NCBI RefSeq assembly: GCF_040183065.1 | Contig: NC_091119.1 | Coordinates: forward strand, 192,331,543 to 192,395,542 | Origin: Periplaneta americana | Lineage: Eukaryota; Arthropoda; Insecta; Blattodea; Blattidae | Reading direction: 5' to 3' | DNA length: 64,000 bases | Part shown: positions 21,533 through 35,116 of the stretch, piece after piece | Position numbering within the stretch: position 1 is the stretch's first letter | Layout of the letters: the number at the start of each line of letters is the position of its first letter | Position numbers and translations under genes: made by a program | The notes under the pieces: generated by a model | Told to the model about the DNA's origin: nothing | The model's input: only the letters and a program-made list of their open reading frames with translations | Database searches by the model: none

Positions 21533-21956
21533 CAAAGATGTCTGACCCCCTATTAATCGATTATGATCGATAATTTATTGATGTAAGTGTGGCCTCTTTA
21601 GTTATAGATGGCGAAGATAACTATTTTACAGTGTCGCCAATCGTACATAATATACCTGCATTACAGATATACCTGCATTACAGCATTCAATATTTTATTC
21701 TCCTATGCTGATTGCAAAAAGAAACACTGGGCTTAGCTCCAAACCGCTGATATTGTCAATTATGAGAATAATTTTTGCTTAATCTACATCATTTTCCCCG
21801 ACACTTTTTTAATCTTCCCAATAATGGCATCACCTAGTGAGATCTAGCAGAACTATTTCAAAGTTCGTCATTTTTTTTTTCTGACTTATCCCGTTGTTAG
21901 TAAGTTCGGTTACATGATCATAAAATCGTAAGTCAGATATCTTTGAACGTCAGTCC
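21533..21956. mobile_element. Mariner-type MITE, copy 1 of a side-by-side pair
   Basis: Left end CACTGACGTTCAAAGATGTC, right end GATATCTTTGAACGTCAGT: inverted repeats with a TA before the left end. About 420 bp, non-coding, with an internal 'AATCGATTATGATCGATAA' palindrome. The same family as 1-115 and 60416. Confidence 0.8.
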
Positions 21957-21957
21957 A

Positions 21958-22408
21958 CATTGGCGTCAAAGATACCTGACTTCTATTAATCGATAGTGAT
22001 CGGTAATTTGTTCGTGTAAATATGACTCCTTTAGTTATTACTTCTATGAATAGATGGCGAAGATAACAGCCAGTATCGCCTATAGTATATAGGCCTTAAA
22101 TATACCCGCATTATAGAATTCAAATTTTCGTTCCCCTGTAATGATTTCAAAAAGCACCATGTTTAGCGCGAAATCGCTGATAGGTTAAAGGCTATAAAAT
22201 TATGATAATAATGTATACTTAATCTACATGTTAATTTTCCCAAACACGTTTTTGCTCGCCACAATAATAGTGGCATGTATTGACAACTAACTGAACTATT
22301 TCAAAGTTTGTCAATTCTTTATATCTTTGGTTCTGAATTGTCACATGTTAAAAAAAAGTTCGCTTACACGATCAGAAAATTGTAGTCAGATATTTTTGAA
22401 CGCCAGTA
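21958..22408. mobile_element. Mariner-type MITE, copy 2 of the pair
   Basis: Left end CATTGGCGTCAAAGATACC, right end ATTTTTGAACGCCAGTA followed by TA. It starts within two bases of the end of copy 1 and in the same orientation (both carry 'TAATCGATxxTGATCG' near the left). It may be a tandem insertion at the TA of the first copy's end. Confidence 0.75.
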
Positions 22409-22411
22409 TAC

Positions 22412-25400
22412 CGTAAATTGAGTAATGCATTTATAATTTATATTTCGATATCGTAATTTCAAAGTATAATTTTCACCACGTGTAAAACAGATTCTCATAT
22501 GGATTTTTAGTAAAATCCGACTCTCTCCCGATCGCAACATTGAGCCAGACTTCCGGTTTGACATATTATTTGTTGTCTGCTGCTTAATTGCTCTGCACTG
22601 CTTAAAGATCAATCAATTATCGCGCCCTGACTCCCCATTGTACCAGCAAATCTATGACGCAACCTACGCTAAAGGCTTGTTTTCTCACTGACACTCCAGA
22701 GATTCCGTGAACGGGCTTTGTTGGTAGTAAGAGATCCGAAACAGTGAGTCGAGAAGGAACTGCGAGGTGAAAACCGTTTTTCGCGGTGCTGATAAATGTA
22801 TCCAGAATGTCTCAGCATCGTTTTTTGGCTTTTCTCATTTAGAAAAGGTGTCTGCTGTGCCACCATAATTTTCATCATTACGCTCTCCTATACATATAAA
22901 CCTTCTCACTGTACTTGTTTATAAAAAGAGATACCTCTTTGTGTGATTTTTTGAAAAGAGGTTTCCTTTTTGAATTGGAAAGGTTTATTTTAAAAACGTA
23001 TTTTATCCAGTTAGACATCAGGTAATCTATTTCTCAATTTATAAGCCTGTGAATGAAATATTTATGAATATTATGATTATTATTAATATTATTATTATTG
23101 TACCCAGCTTAGTTTTGCTAATGTGTACATAATATACATACGCAGAATGAAATCATTAATTGAATATTGGTGTTTTTGGTATCTGTATAGTTGTGGTTGT
23201 CTGCACATGTCCGGTTTTAATAGTGAGGGTGGTTACAAAGAAAAGACAACAATTTTTGGCAGCTATTTACGTTAATTAAAAGCAAGAAATATACATCAAG
23301 ACTGAAAGAAGTCCACAATCCACACATAACCAGCCAACTCATGTCTTTGTTCAGATTCCCAACTCGTCGATAGATTGTCACTAGATATTATCCACTTCTT
23401 AAAAACAGTACAAATTTCGCTGAGAAAAGAAAAAAAAGAAGAGCGAAACTTTTAGCTCTTGAGAAGTTAAATTCAGTAACTCTCCTGCAAAATGTGTGAA
23501 TGAGTTTGAAGATGGGTGAAGTGAAGATATCGAGTGATTTTTTTTTTTTTTTTGTTCTCAGGCTTCATACCAAAGAAAAGTTAAAAAAATAAAAATAAAA
23601 ACTGACAGCATTTGTTGATGCTTGTGTGAATTAAGTGATATTGACATGAAGTACTTCCACAATTACATATATGTGACAAGAACTGTATTGGATGGTTAAT
23701 TTTCAGAGTTGAAGGTACCTATAATTCGTCCCCCTTAATTATCACGATATCTGTGAAGTCAGATTTTTGAAGAAGAAGAAGAAGAAATATAGTGAACTCA
23801 ACATTCAGTGCATTGGTTTTGAAGTTGAAGAAGGCAAACCATCAAGACATCACAAGAAAGAAATATAACGTGAAACCCAACAGATAAAAGAAATATATAT
23901 ATTTCACGTTACTCAATGTCAAAACAGACATAATTTAGGGAATAAGTTGGTAATTTTAAATGTTGGATTGAATGAACCTGGAATGAACAACAGAAAGCAT
24001 GTAGCACATGGAATTAGCAATCTAGCACAGCTCTTTAGCTTCCCACATATAGATAAATGAATTTATTCGTTGTAAATACCATACAGCATAAAAAATATAT
24101 ATATTCCATGAAATTGTAGTCGGTCTTTCTTAAAATTCTGATTGTGCAGTATGGCTGATACAAAACAACAAAAATCGTTATCACATAAACATATAATGCA
24201 CAATTTATAGACAAAAATTCAACTGTTTTACGATAAATATGAACTTTTGTTAATGCACAAAACATAGCAATCAGAGTAATTACACAAGATTGCTGTAGTA
24301 AATCTAACAGTTTAGTATATAATATTATACTTATATTGAAATATTTTCTTTATTTTTATAGACTTGAAAGTATCTTAAGGTTAGGATATTTATTTATGAT
24401 ATAATTAGTGTTCCTTTGTTGAAATTAGGAGATCTGTGATAGTGCATTTCTGAGGACTGAGACAGAATCACTTTTCAGTAATGCAGCTCAACAAATGAGG
24501 TTATTCTAATATGATCATTCCAGTTTTATTAGTTGCTTTTAAACTAATAATATGGAACAGTGATTAGGCAACTCCTGCATGATACTCCTGGGTAGTTATT
24601 ACGTGTTGTATGATTCTGTGATATTTTATAAGAGATATCATACAGATATCTCTCTCTTTTATGCAGTTGCATTCTTACTAGTCATTTTCCGTTTTAAATC
24701 TTTTGGAACTGAAATACTGCACTCTTTTTTTTAATTCTTGTGCGTATAGTTTCCGTAAATTATTCTAAAAATATATTTTTGTTTATATGTATTACTTTGA
24801 CATGCAAATATACTGAAAATAAACTAGTTCTTTAACTTGCTATTTTTATAAAATCTGTTTGAACAAGTTCGTATATACAGTGTGGGTCATAGTTTACTCC
24901 GAAATTTTGTGATATCTCTGCACAGCAACGATTAAGGATAGTCTGATATAGTATTATAGTATTTAGCCTTTAGTTTTTATTTCTGTACACAATAAAAAGT
25001 AAATACATATTTTGGACATAGCACACACTTCTTTGAGCTAACTAGGAATTGCCCTATAAATAATTATTTTGTACTAAATGAAACATACCGTAACAAAGAT
25101 TCAATTAAATTATAAAACAGAGATGATTACGAAGATAAGAGTAGAGAATTAAGTGAAGAAAAGAATGTAAGTTGGAATGAATAAGTAGGCTATATTGAAA
25201 TTAAGAAAAATAAAAAAGAAAACGTGGGATAAATACTAAATAATGTGCTTAATTTTTTCTTAAATTTATTAAAATCAAAATTACCTAGGTCAGGATTCAT
25301 TATAAAAATGGAGTTATATAACTTTGCCCCGTAACTCTGGCTGTAATTTAGTTCAGTGGTTGTGTAACATTTCAGCTAAAGGACAGATCAAATTTCTTCT

Positions 25401-25439
25401 GGTAGAATAGTGAATGGCAATGTAAAGGGAAAAGTTCAA
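22412..25439. other. AT-rich DNA, nothing recognised
   Basis: Long AT-rich stretch with homopolymer runs (T17 near 23540) and no coding frame that resembles a protein. It could be distal Sema-1a 3' UTR or intergenic DNA. The line 'ACAGTGTGGGTCATAGTTTA' at 24880 looks like a transposon end but has no confirmed partner. Confidence 0.5.
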
Positions 25440-26085
25440 AATTTTGTAACATATCTCACAAATGCTCAATATGGCTATCCCTCATGATACGGCAGATATC
25501 TATCCTGTAGTCAAATTCAGTCCATCCACATTACAGTATCGCCATGTACACCTCTGTGATAGCTATGGTAATGCAGTCTCACAATTCCTATAGCCTAAGT
25601 CTCGAGGCAAGAGCGGCACATACCAGTGTCTTTAACATATCCCCACAAGAAAAAAATTCAAGAGAGTTAAGTCCGGTGATCGAGAAGGCCAGGGAGAAGT
25701 AGTCAATGGTCGTTAGATGCACGTTCAATTGTTGACTTCACGGGGCTACATTTAAAGACGTCTCTCACTCGATCGACTATTCCTCACTTGGATATGGTCG
25801 CCCAGGGCGTTTAGGTGTGCACAGACATCCTGTGTTCTCGAATTTTGGTATACCACTGATGTATTGTTTTGTCTGTATGTGTATTGTGAAATCTAGCACG
25901 AAAATGCCTCTGCACCGTGATAATGAGTTGGTCTTGCGAGCTTCAGAACGGAGTAAACCTTCCTGTCCGCATTTTGACTATCGCCATATTATCTTCAATT
26001 TATTTTGCATTTAAGGCCGCACGAACACATAGTTCTATCAGAGCATCAGAATGTGACGCAACAATACTTGAAAATTTCTCTTTCA
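25440..26085 (-). pseudogene. Mariner-like transposase relic, antisense
   Basis: On the minus strand, near 25600-25690, frames give SPDxTxLxFFLWGYVKDT, the third-Asp region, followed by residues like the C-terminal 'EL..I' helix. Several frames and stops are needed, and the second-Asp region is not clear. Same superfamily as 3106-3955 but more decayed. Confidence 0.6.
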
Positions 26086-29000
26086 ACATGCTTTACATTG
26101 TTGTGTATACCATTATCTTTAGAGTTGACCAAAATCCCGAAGGAAATTATGACTCATTCGGTAGTTATTTTATAAATATCCCTATTTATGTAATTTGTTT
26201 TAATAGGTAATAAATCTGAAGAATTGTTGTATAAAATATTATCTTTGAAACGCAACAGAACAAGATAGAAAAACGTATGACTAGTGCATACATTTTGATA
26301 TTTTAGTTACGTATTTCCTGTTTAATTGTTATAATGTTATAAAATTCGATATTGATAGACGAAGAAAATAAATAAATATGTTTTATTTTACATTGTATTA
26401 AGATATACAACTTTTGTTACAACAGTAGATAGACTACAAATAATTATCGATCGAAATTTGGAAATTTAACGAGTAAATAGGGATAGTGTTAGGTAATTCG
26501 TGCATTACACAACGTTCTAATTATTAATTTGTTTAAAAAAAAAGTTGCAGTTTTACCGTTTATATCCATGTCTATCTTCATCTAAACTACTGCATCCATT
26601 TTTTTAAACTATATAGTAACTATGATTTTGATTCTCCCATTGTGCAGGTTATCTAGATTCAACAAAATTTAAGCACATTTCCCAATGAATGCAGAAGGGA
26701 CTTTAGACTGTGAAAATGTGTTACATGCTTTCTCATGTGTGTTTCATTGTGAGTAAGGAAGTGAAATATTAAGAACAATACTCATGATTCAACAATGAAG
26801 AATTTGATACATTGTTGCCCAAAGAAATGCAATGGGCCCAGCGAGGTCACATGATTCATGGTTCACATAAGTGATGTTCGTGAACAGCTGATAGTTATTT
26901 TTTTTACATTCAGAAAACTGATACAGTCAAGTGTTCTTCAAATGATAACATTAAGCTAGAGAAAAGAGAGAAAAAAACTTTTTGTAAACTAGCTTTGCAT
27001 TTTGCAGAAAGTTAGTTGATTCTTTTATTTACTTATTACATAATATTATACTATACATAGTTCTAACATTTCTTCTGAACTGTATTATGCTGGTATGTGT
27101 TACAACTCAATTTTATTTTGGTAAAAGGTGTGTAATTTGTAAATATAATTGAAATAACTTTTAAGAGTGTCAAGTCATAGGACAAATTATTTTGTCATTC
27201 TGTTTTTTTTTTAAGTGATGAATTTGAACATTTTGTTATATAGTGATGTTTTAAAGCTAAAACATTGTATAGAGATTAAAGGTTTTTAAATATGCTTCTT
27301 CCTAAATGCAGGGCCAGCTAAGCTATTTTGTACTGTAAAATACAAGTTTTATAATGTGAAAACGTAGAAGCATAAAAAAGAGGTATCCAAGAGCAGTAGC
27401 TGAACCGTTTTCCCCCTGTTTGCTGACAGCTACGGTGGACGGGTCAAGGAGGTTAGTCACATGTTGTCTCTTAATGAGTAAGTGCCGACAGAAAATATTG
27501 TTACCCACAAGTCATTGCGAAGTTGTCGAGTACGTACTATGTGCAATTACTATACATTATTCTAATGTGCATTAAGTCCGAACAAGTTTACGATTTTTGG
27601 CCATGTCTAGCAAACAAGTCGTGATATCTTGTTTCTCTGCCGATGTATGTATATATGATATAGTTACGTTTTTGAATATCTGTCACCTCTTTTATTTATT
27701 GTCTTTCCCACCAATATAAATATCCGGAAAAGCTAGCTACTAACTTAAATTATTGCTCTTTATTCCCTCATCTCTACTCACAAGCATTTTACCGTAATAA
27801 TATATTGAACAAGATGTCAGGTCGGGTGGTTTAGGCATGGTGTATCTAGATAAGACGTATGTCATCACTATAAAACACACATCACATTGTTATACTAGGA
27901 ATTATCTTGCATTTTAGAGTAGTCATTTTGGAAAATGATTCCAAAGCATCAGTGATTTGGAGAAAACTATATTGTAATAATATTATTAAGTCTTCAGCAT
28001 TAATGTGTATGCCATCTTTAAAGATACTGTACCTAGAGTGAAGGGCGAGTTTTATTTCCCCCTGTTCATTAAATCACCATATCTTTGCTATTGGAATAAC
28101 CAGTATAACACAAGAACAAGTTTCCCCTCCCCCCATTTTCATCCCCCGCCCCAACTTTTCCACCCTCTAAAACTACAGTAAACATCTACGAAGTGTAGTC
28201 AGCATTTTTCCTCTTGAGTTCCACTTCTAAACTTAACTGTACTTAACAGACTGGGCAGAGGAAGTAAACCTTAACACTTAACTGCTTGGGCAGGTTCACG
28301 AAGCACTAACTTTGAACGTGTGGAAGCCACCTTCGGATTGTTCTTTCCAAAGAAAACTGGCACAATTCAAACACTTTATAGGCCTATGAAATCTATTACT
28401 AATGCAGGCTTTGAAATTATTTTTCCAGCTTTTATAAGAGAGCTGTCTGTTCTAGGCTCATTGTGCCTCTAGGATTACCCTTTTGTATCATCTTTGTTGA
28501 AGGACTCTTGGAAATGGATAACCAACTCCCATCTTATTGTATATGGTGCATTACAGATCTCATTAGAACATTTTGTAAAGAGATAAAAAAAATTCAGGAT
28601 GTAGAAAGCAGCTAATATTGCCAAGTCATTTTGGAAATGTGCAAGTCCAATTATTTGTAACATTCAAAATGACTACTAAATAGACAAGAGTAGTGTTAGG
28701 CATTGTGAGGTTCTCAAGTAGTTTTTGTTGAGTGCCATGACTGCATTTAGTGCCATCTGTTGAACTATTTTGAAAAAAAAAAATATGCTGATGTGATTGA
28801 GAATTCAATCACCCTAGTATTGATTCTGTTTCAGTGAATGTTAACATGGAACTACTATATAATATATTAACTGCCTATGTACTTGCAGTGTCAACTGTAC
28901 AATTTTCTTTTGTAAACATACTGTACTGAACCAATAATTAACAATAAATGAATTTGATTAGGTAAATGACATTCTACCATATTGTTAACAGCACAGATAA

Positions 29001-29228
29001 GAAGATTCCTTTCATTTACAGTACAATAGAACACCTATTGTTGTCGTTAATTCGTTACATGAAACTACAACTACCAAAGATAATAATCGAATTCCTTAAG
29101 AACATGTTATAGGGACAATTCGTTCCGAAAATAAAATCTAACCACACATTTATATCATTCTTTCAGGTTATAACTTACAATAAATATCATTCCTTAGTAA
29201 CTATTCCATTGATTTAATTCTACCAGAG
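26086..29228. other. AT-rich DNA, nothing recognised
   Basis: No protein-like frame and no large inverted or direct repeats. A C-rich patch lies at 28123-28160 and an AATAAA at 28943 on the plus strand. Possible long Sema-1a 3' UTR or plain intergenic DNA. Confidence 0.5.
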
Positions 29229-30611
29229 ACCTTTTTTTTTACGAAAGTACAAGTTAAAAGTTACAGATGAATACTGTATATCGATAATTTTTAAAACTTG
29301 TAACTTACAGGTGTTACGAAACTATCCTTATGCACTTATAAGTGAAGGAGATAAAGTACAGGTTACAGATGAGTTTCATGCATGTTTGTCAGTGGTCACC
29401 AATGTTTCTTTACAGTTGTGCAAGTCTTATGGCCGGTTTTTTTCAAATATTGTTAGAAAATTTAACGACTGTTAAACTCTAAACAATTTGTTAATTAATA
29501 AAATTGTATGTTTTCAACACCAGTTTGATTTAACAGATTATTAACAGTTTGTTAATTTTAAATGTAAGATTTCGGGCAGTTAACTCGTTTAACAGGTAGT
29601 TAAATATGGCCGATACCTCCACAGCTGTTCAAACAGAAGTTGCGAAATTAATATTTTGTGTCTCTCTGTAGGGAATGTTTAGCATATGACTGGTAATATA
29701 ACATTTAAAAAATACTTTGAACTGTTTAAATACATTAGTGTTATTTTATTTCTTTCGTATTTCGTATCCATAATAACAATGAGGAAATATAACCTTACTT
29801 TGTAATTATTATTCAGCACGTCACCTACAACTTTTATTTGTCAACTGTTTGTTTATGGAGCGTGGCCTACTATAACAGGTCGTCATTTTATGCAAGTTTC
29901 ATGACTCACTCTATAATATAGAATTTAAAGATTAATTTTAGCCAATCAAAAATTGTCTTACATGTGTAGAATCATTACCAACTGCTGTTGAGTATTTAAA
30001 ATAGTGCTAACAGACGTTATAGTTAAGTGTTGGTTATCTTAAACAAAATTATGTTGAACAAATGGAAAATACATTAACAAAGCATTAAAAATAAACAGAC
30101 TGTTAATTTAACATTCGTTAAGCAAAATTAAACATTACTTGGACAAACTGGTCATTAGGCTACCAGAGTAGTGAAAATATTATACAAGTCCTACCCATTT
30201 CTGTCAGTGAATAGAATATAGTTTAGAGATTACATTACATATAATTAATTTGTTTTGTTTTGTAAACCTTTCATAAAAAGCTCCAAACAAAATATTCTTT
30301 TTTTCCAGAATTTCCTTCACAATAACCACATTAGAATCCATTTCTACGTTACGATTTGCAACAATGGCAATTGTTCATAATAATTTGTAACTACCATTGC
30401 GCAATTAAGGTAATCCAGAGGGTGGTGGTGTGAACAAAGAAGCATCGCCATGACCTACACTGCAGAAGCCAAGGCTCTCTTAAATAGTTTCTTTTCTTTT
30501 CAAGTCAAACAAGTGCTGTACTAAATGTCTGTTACGGTATAGCTTGCACTTAACAGTGCAGTTTCCTGTACACTTGCAGACCTGTAACTTGTATTTTCGT
30601 AAAACAGGCCC
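29229..30611. mobile_element. Outer TIR element interrupted by a second element
   Basis: Left end 'TTTACGAAAGTACAAGTT' and right end 'AACTTGTATTTTCGTAAAA' are inverted repeats of ~25-30 bp, near CCT/AGG at the outside. Removing the inner element (29430-30154) leaves a ~660-bp non-coding element. Family not assigned; target duplication not clear. Confidence 0.6.
29430..30154. mobile_element. PIF/Harbinger-type MITE nested in the outer element
   Basis: Ends TGGCCGGTTT and AAACTGGTCA, with similarity extending ~45 bp inward (rich in GTTAA motifs). Flanked by TTA on both sides (29427-29429, 30155-30157), the standard PIF/Harbinger 3-bp target. 725 bp; the interior has repeated 'GTTAA/TTAAC' words and no coding frame. 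Confidence 0.7.
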
Positions 30612-30612
30612 T

Positions 30613-31490
30613 AGGTGAGTAAAAATAATAGAATACTGCTTGCAATTTTTCTCATTTTTAATTTTATGAAGAAACTCTATATGCGAAAACTATAGGAGGT
30701 GAAAAAGGGAATATTTTGAACGTGTTTTCAAGAATTGTATTATGTCCTAGATCATATATACCCAGATTGCTCGGCATTATAGGCTTTGACGGTAACAACT
30801 TTTGTCAGGTTTACTATGCTGCCATCTAGTTGTGACATAAGGAGTCACGTCATAACTCCCATTTGAATTGCATTAGCGATTGTACTGCCATCTCGTGTTC
30901 GTTTACGGCGGTCGGGTGGCGATCCTGGCGGTTGTTCTCGTCAAAGTGCTACCGATTTTAACATAGGGGTGAGCTATCTGTTATATATATGAACTAGGAT
31001 TATGTCTATATTTATAAGGAATGTGCCAACGATCTGCGTTTTATGGCACAATGTACCGGTACTTATCTCCACATTTTTGGATTTTTCAGATCTCAAAACG
31101 TAAAACTTAGTTAATCTAACTTGTGCGACCAAACGCAATAACGCCTTCTCCCGAAGTTGCATATAAAATTAGTCGTGCCGCGTGGCCTTTCTCAGTAATA
31201 TCTCGGCATCGAAAGTACCTACAGACCTATGCGACTACGCGTTTATTAATTATTGTAATCGCGAGTTCTACAATATTATGTGACATGTAGTACTTATAAA
31301 CTTTGAGTGAACCATAGTAAAAATTTGTTTTGAGCTGGGACTAACTTTGGAATGTGGCTTCATATGAAAAGAAAATACATTGCATGTTCTTCATTAATTG
31401 CTTCTCTTATCATAGACCCATAATTACTAATTGTAAACCGAAACAAAAATAAGACATTCAAACCAACATAATTACAGCTTCATGTACACA
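30613..31490. other. Intergenic DNA, nothing recognised
   Basis: No coding frame or repeat recognised. A somewhat GC-richer patch lies at 30890-30945. Confidence 0.5.
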
Positions 31491-31493
31491 CCT

Positions 31494-31733
31494 GTGGAGT
31501 AACGGCTAGCGCGTCTGGCCGCGAAACCAGGTGGCCCGGGTTCCATTCCCGGTCGGGGCAAGTTACCTGGTTGAGGTTTTTCTGGGGTTTTCCCTCAACC
31601 CAATACGAGCAAATGCTGGGTAACTTTCGGTGCTGGACCCCGGACTCATTTCACCGGCATTATCACCATCTCATTCAGACGCTAAATAACCTAAGATGTT
31701 GATAAAGCGTCGCAAAATAACCTACTAACCTAC
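31494..31733 (+). mobile_element. tRNA-derived SINE
   Basis: Begins with a tRNA-like head: A-box-like 'TGGAGTAACGGCTAGCG' and B-box-like 'GGTTCCATTCC'. A tRNA-unrelated body follows ('GGTTTTCCCTCAACCCAA', 'CTGGGTAACTTTCGG'), then a 3' end with 'AAGCGTCGCAAAATAACC'. AGCTTCAT flanks both ends (31479-31486 and 31737-31744). A paralogue with the same body is at 48888. Confidence 0.85.
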
Positions 31734-31789
31734 TATAGCTTCATTCCTTGAAAATGAGTGACATATTCTACATGACAATGTATCCTTGA

Positions 31790-31969
31790 TACAGCGAAGA
31801 ATTTTTTTTCCGATTTCCCCAATTAAACCTATAAGGCAAATGTTAGATAATGGCATGGCAAATCCTCAATTTCATCTCGCCAAATATTATTTCATTATCA
31901 CAAATCCTATCGATGTTAGATTGCCTCGTAGTTGATTCAACGTCGTTAAATAACCTATGGAAAAAATTG
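31790..31969 (-). mobile_element. SINE 3' portion, antisense
   Basis: The minus strand reads GGTTATTTAACGACGTTGAA, then TTTGGCGAGATGAAATTGAG and ATTTGCCAT, a block I associate with cockroach SINE 3' regions. Related to the fragment at 59440-59560. No tRNA head. Confidence 0.6.
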
Positions 31970-32484
31970 ACAATTTTCCTGTCTTCATAGGACGTGTGCC
32001 GGAATACTAAATATTGTGTGAATATTGGGAGAAATGTACCAGTAAGCCTACATTATCCATGAAAGTCGACTATTAATTTAATTTATATGATAATCGATAC
32101 TTGATACTCCACAGATCGAACCAAAGATGTAATATCATAACCATAATAGAAGTTAATGAGCTATTAATTCATTGCGAATTAAAACCATTTCGAGATATCG
32201 AATCGCAATCTCTAGATATCGAATAATAAAATGTCTCAATTCTGTGTGATTTTAATTGTCAGTTCATTGAAACTATTTACAAACAAGAATACCCAGTTGA
32301 CAATACTTTTCATCGCAAGTGACAATTTTTCAGCTTAAAGAAGGAAATCGCTGGTGAGGCGTTGCAGAGCATTTGTTACGTCAGCCTGGTGGTGGGAGAA
32401 ACAAAGCAGAAATTTCAAGAAAGAAGTAACAAACTGTAAGTTTCAAAATACATATATTTAGTAATGGTACTTGTTTACTTTAGT

Positions 32485-34230
32485 GGCACTAACACTCTTA
32501 ACTATCCCCTCATGTAACCCGTTCCAACCTTGTCACATTCTTCGGATTCATATCACTTATCTATCCCCGCATATAACTCATTCTAACCTTGACACATTTC
32601 TCCGTCTCATATCACTTAGTTATCCCCTCATCTAAAGCATTCTAACTTTGAAAAATTTCTCGGCTTCATATCACTTATCCCTTCATGTAACCCATTCCAA
32701 CCTTGTCACATTCTTCGGATTCATATCACTTATCTATCCCCGCATATAACTCATTCTAACCTTGAAACATTTCTCCGTCTCATATTACTTAGTTATCCCC
32801 TCATCTAAAGCATTCTAACTTTGAAAAATTTCTCGGCTTCATATCACTTATCCCCTCATGTAACTCATTCCAACCTTGTCACATTCCTCGGCCTCATATC
32901 ACTTAGCTATTCCTTCATCTAACCCATTCTAACGTCACATTCCTCGGCCTCGTATCACTTAACTATCCCCTCGTCTAACTTACTCTGGCCTTGTGACATT
33001 TCTCTGACTCACATCACTTAGCTATTCCCTCATGTATTCTAACCTTGTCACATTCCTTAGCCTCATATCACTTAGGCTAGCTATCCCTTCATCTAACTCA
33101 TTCTAACCTTGTCACATTCCTCGGCCTCATATCACTTAGCTATCCCTTCATCTAACCTTGACACATTCCTCGACCTCATATCACTTAACTATCTCTTCAT
33201 CTAACTCATTCCAACCTTGACACATTCCTCGGCTTCATATCACTTAGCTATCCCTTCATCTAACTCATTCTAACCTTGTCACATTCCTCGGCCTCATATC
33301 ACTTAGCTATCCCTTCATCTAACTCATTCTAACCTTGTCACATTCCTCGGCCTCATATCACTTAGCTATCCCTTCATCTAACTCATTCTAACCTTGTCAC
33401 ATTCCTCGGCCTCATATCACTTAGCTATCCCTTCATCTAACTCATTCTAACCTTGTCACATTCCTCGGCCTCATATCACTTAGCTATCCCTTCATCTAAC
33501 TCATTCTAACCTTGTCACATTCCTCGGCCTCATATCACTTAGCTATCCCTTCATCTAACTCATTCTAACCTTGTCACATTCCTCGGCCTCATATCACTTA
33601 GCTATCCCTTCATCTAACTCATTCTAACCTTGTCACATTCCTCGGCCTCATATCACTTAGCTATCCCTTCATCTAACCTTGACACATTCCTCGACCTCAT
33701 ATCACTTAACTATCTCTTCATCTAACTCATTCCAACCTTGACACATTCCTCGGCTTCATATCACTTAGCTATCCCTTCATCTGACTCATTCTAACCTTGT
33801 CACATTCTTCGGCCTCATATCACTTAGCTATCCCTTCATCTAACCTTGACACATTCCTCAGCCTCATATCATTTAACTATCCCTTCATTTAACTCATTCT
33901 AACCTTGACACATTCCTCGACCTCATATCACTTAACTATCTCTTCATCTAACTCATTCTAACCTTGTCACATTCCTCGGCTTCATATCACTTAGCTATGC
34001 CTTCATCTAACTCATTCTAACCTTGTCACATTCCTCGGGCTCATATCACTTAGCTATCCCTTCATCTAACTCATTCTAACCTTGTCACATTCCTCGACCT
34101 CATATCACTTAACTATCTCTTCATCTAACTCATTCTAACCTTGACACATTCCTCGGCTTCATATCACTTAGCTATCCCTTCATCTAACTCATTCTAACCT
34201 TGACACATTCGTCGACCTCACATCATTAAT
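32485..34230. repeat. 59-bp minisatellite
   Basis: About 30 units of a 59-bp repeat containing 'CCTCATATCACTTAGCTATC' and 'CATTCTAACCTTGTCACATT'. Units at 33230-33670 are almost identical. Outer units are diverged, and some lack ten bases (CTCATTCTAA) to give ~49-bp variants. No spacer/repeat alternation and no open frame. The variant pattern (33120-33240 recurs at 33660-33780) suggests block duplication of several units. Confidence 0.97.
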
Positions 34231-34861
34231 TTGTGCTGAGTGTATATTTGTAAAGTTATTCCATCTCTCAGTTCCATTTAATCATGAAATAACGCAAATC
34301 AGGGAGGGATATCGAAGTCTCGGCATTAAAATACATCAGTAGCTTTCAGAAGCCGCTTCTGATTTCGATGAACGGTTTAACTTTTTGACTAGAACATAAT
34401 CCATTATCAACAACGTTTCAACACACGATTTATTTTGTATTAGCCTCATTAACGCGATTGTGCCCTCTGCGGTCGTCTGCTGAGCGTTACGCTGGTAATC
34501 AATCACAAACTGCGCGATTGCAATCAATCAGGTTCACGAGCCTTAAAATCCGATAAGCGTCGATGGATTTCATCCGATGAACATTGACAAAGCCCTGCTG
34601 AATTTAAGAAAGTCTTTAATGAAAGTATTAGGCCTATTAATTAAAAAGTGTCTAATTTATGTCCTTTATTTGCATGTTAGGAACACTAGGACGGATACAA
34701 ATAACGTAAAATTATGAAAAGAAGCATAAGAAACACCACAGTCTAGCTAGGGGCATCGTGCCTCACTTGAGAATTAGTGCCTCACTGACCTTCACAGAGC
34801 TTATCGCTTTGAGTGACATCATCTTCACAGTCCCCGTTACTCCCTCACGCAGCTCCTAGGC

Positions 34862-35116
34862 GTGGGCAGGTTCTATACTAGTTTCATAAGCAATATCAGT
34901 GGTGGCATAATGGCATTATCAAAGCAGTGTGTACGCGTTAGAAAACGATTATTTCATGAGAAATGGGAGGAAGAGTTTTTTTGCTGTTTAGAAGGGGAGA
35001 ACATACGATGTATGTTATGTTCGAAAATCCTATTAGGCATTAATAAATTTAATATACAACGACATTACTCCTTATGTCATAAAGAACATGCTGAATTAGA
35101 AGATAAGACAAATTAA
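34862..35116 (+). pseudogene. hAT transposase N-terminus (BED-like finger)
   Basis: An 84-codon open frame. From the internal Met: MALSKQCVRVRKRLFHEKWE, then IRCMLCSKILLGIN, FNIQRHYSLCHKEH, giving C-x2-C ... H-x4-H zinc ligands. It resembles the first exon of GTF2IRD2-like hAT proteins (KWE..FF....CLIC....NI.RHY...H). It stops soon after; no catalytic domain follows. Could be an exon of a domesticated gene, but nothing supports that. Confidence 0.6.

Noticed and set aside
24880-24925. Possible transposon end ACAGTGTGGGTCATAGTTTA
   Set aside because: No inverted partner found near the mariner relic at 25440-26085, so not called as a boundary.
32485-34230. CRISPR-like regular repeats
   Set aside because: Units are contiguous with no unique spacers, and the genome is clearly eukaryotic; it is a minisatellite.
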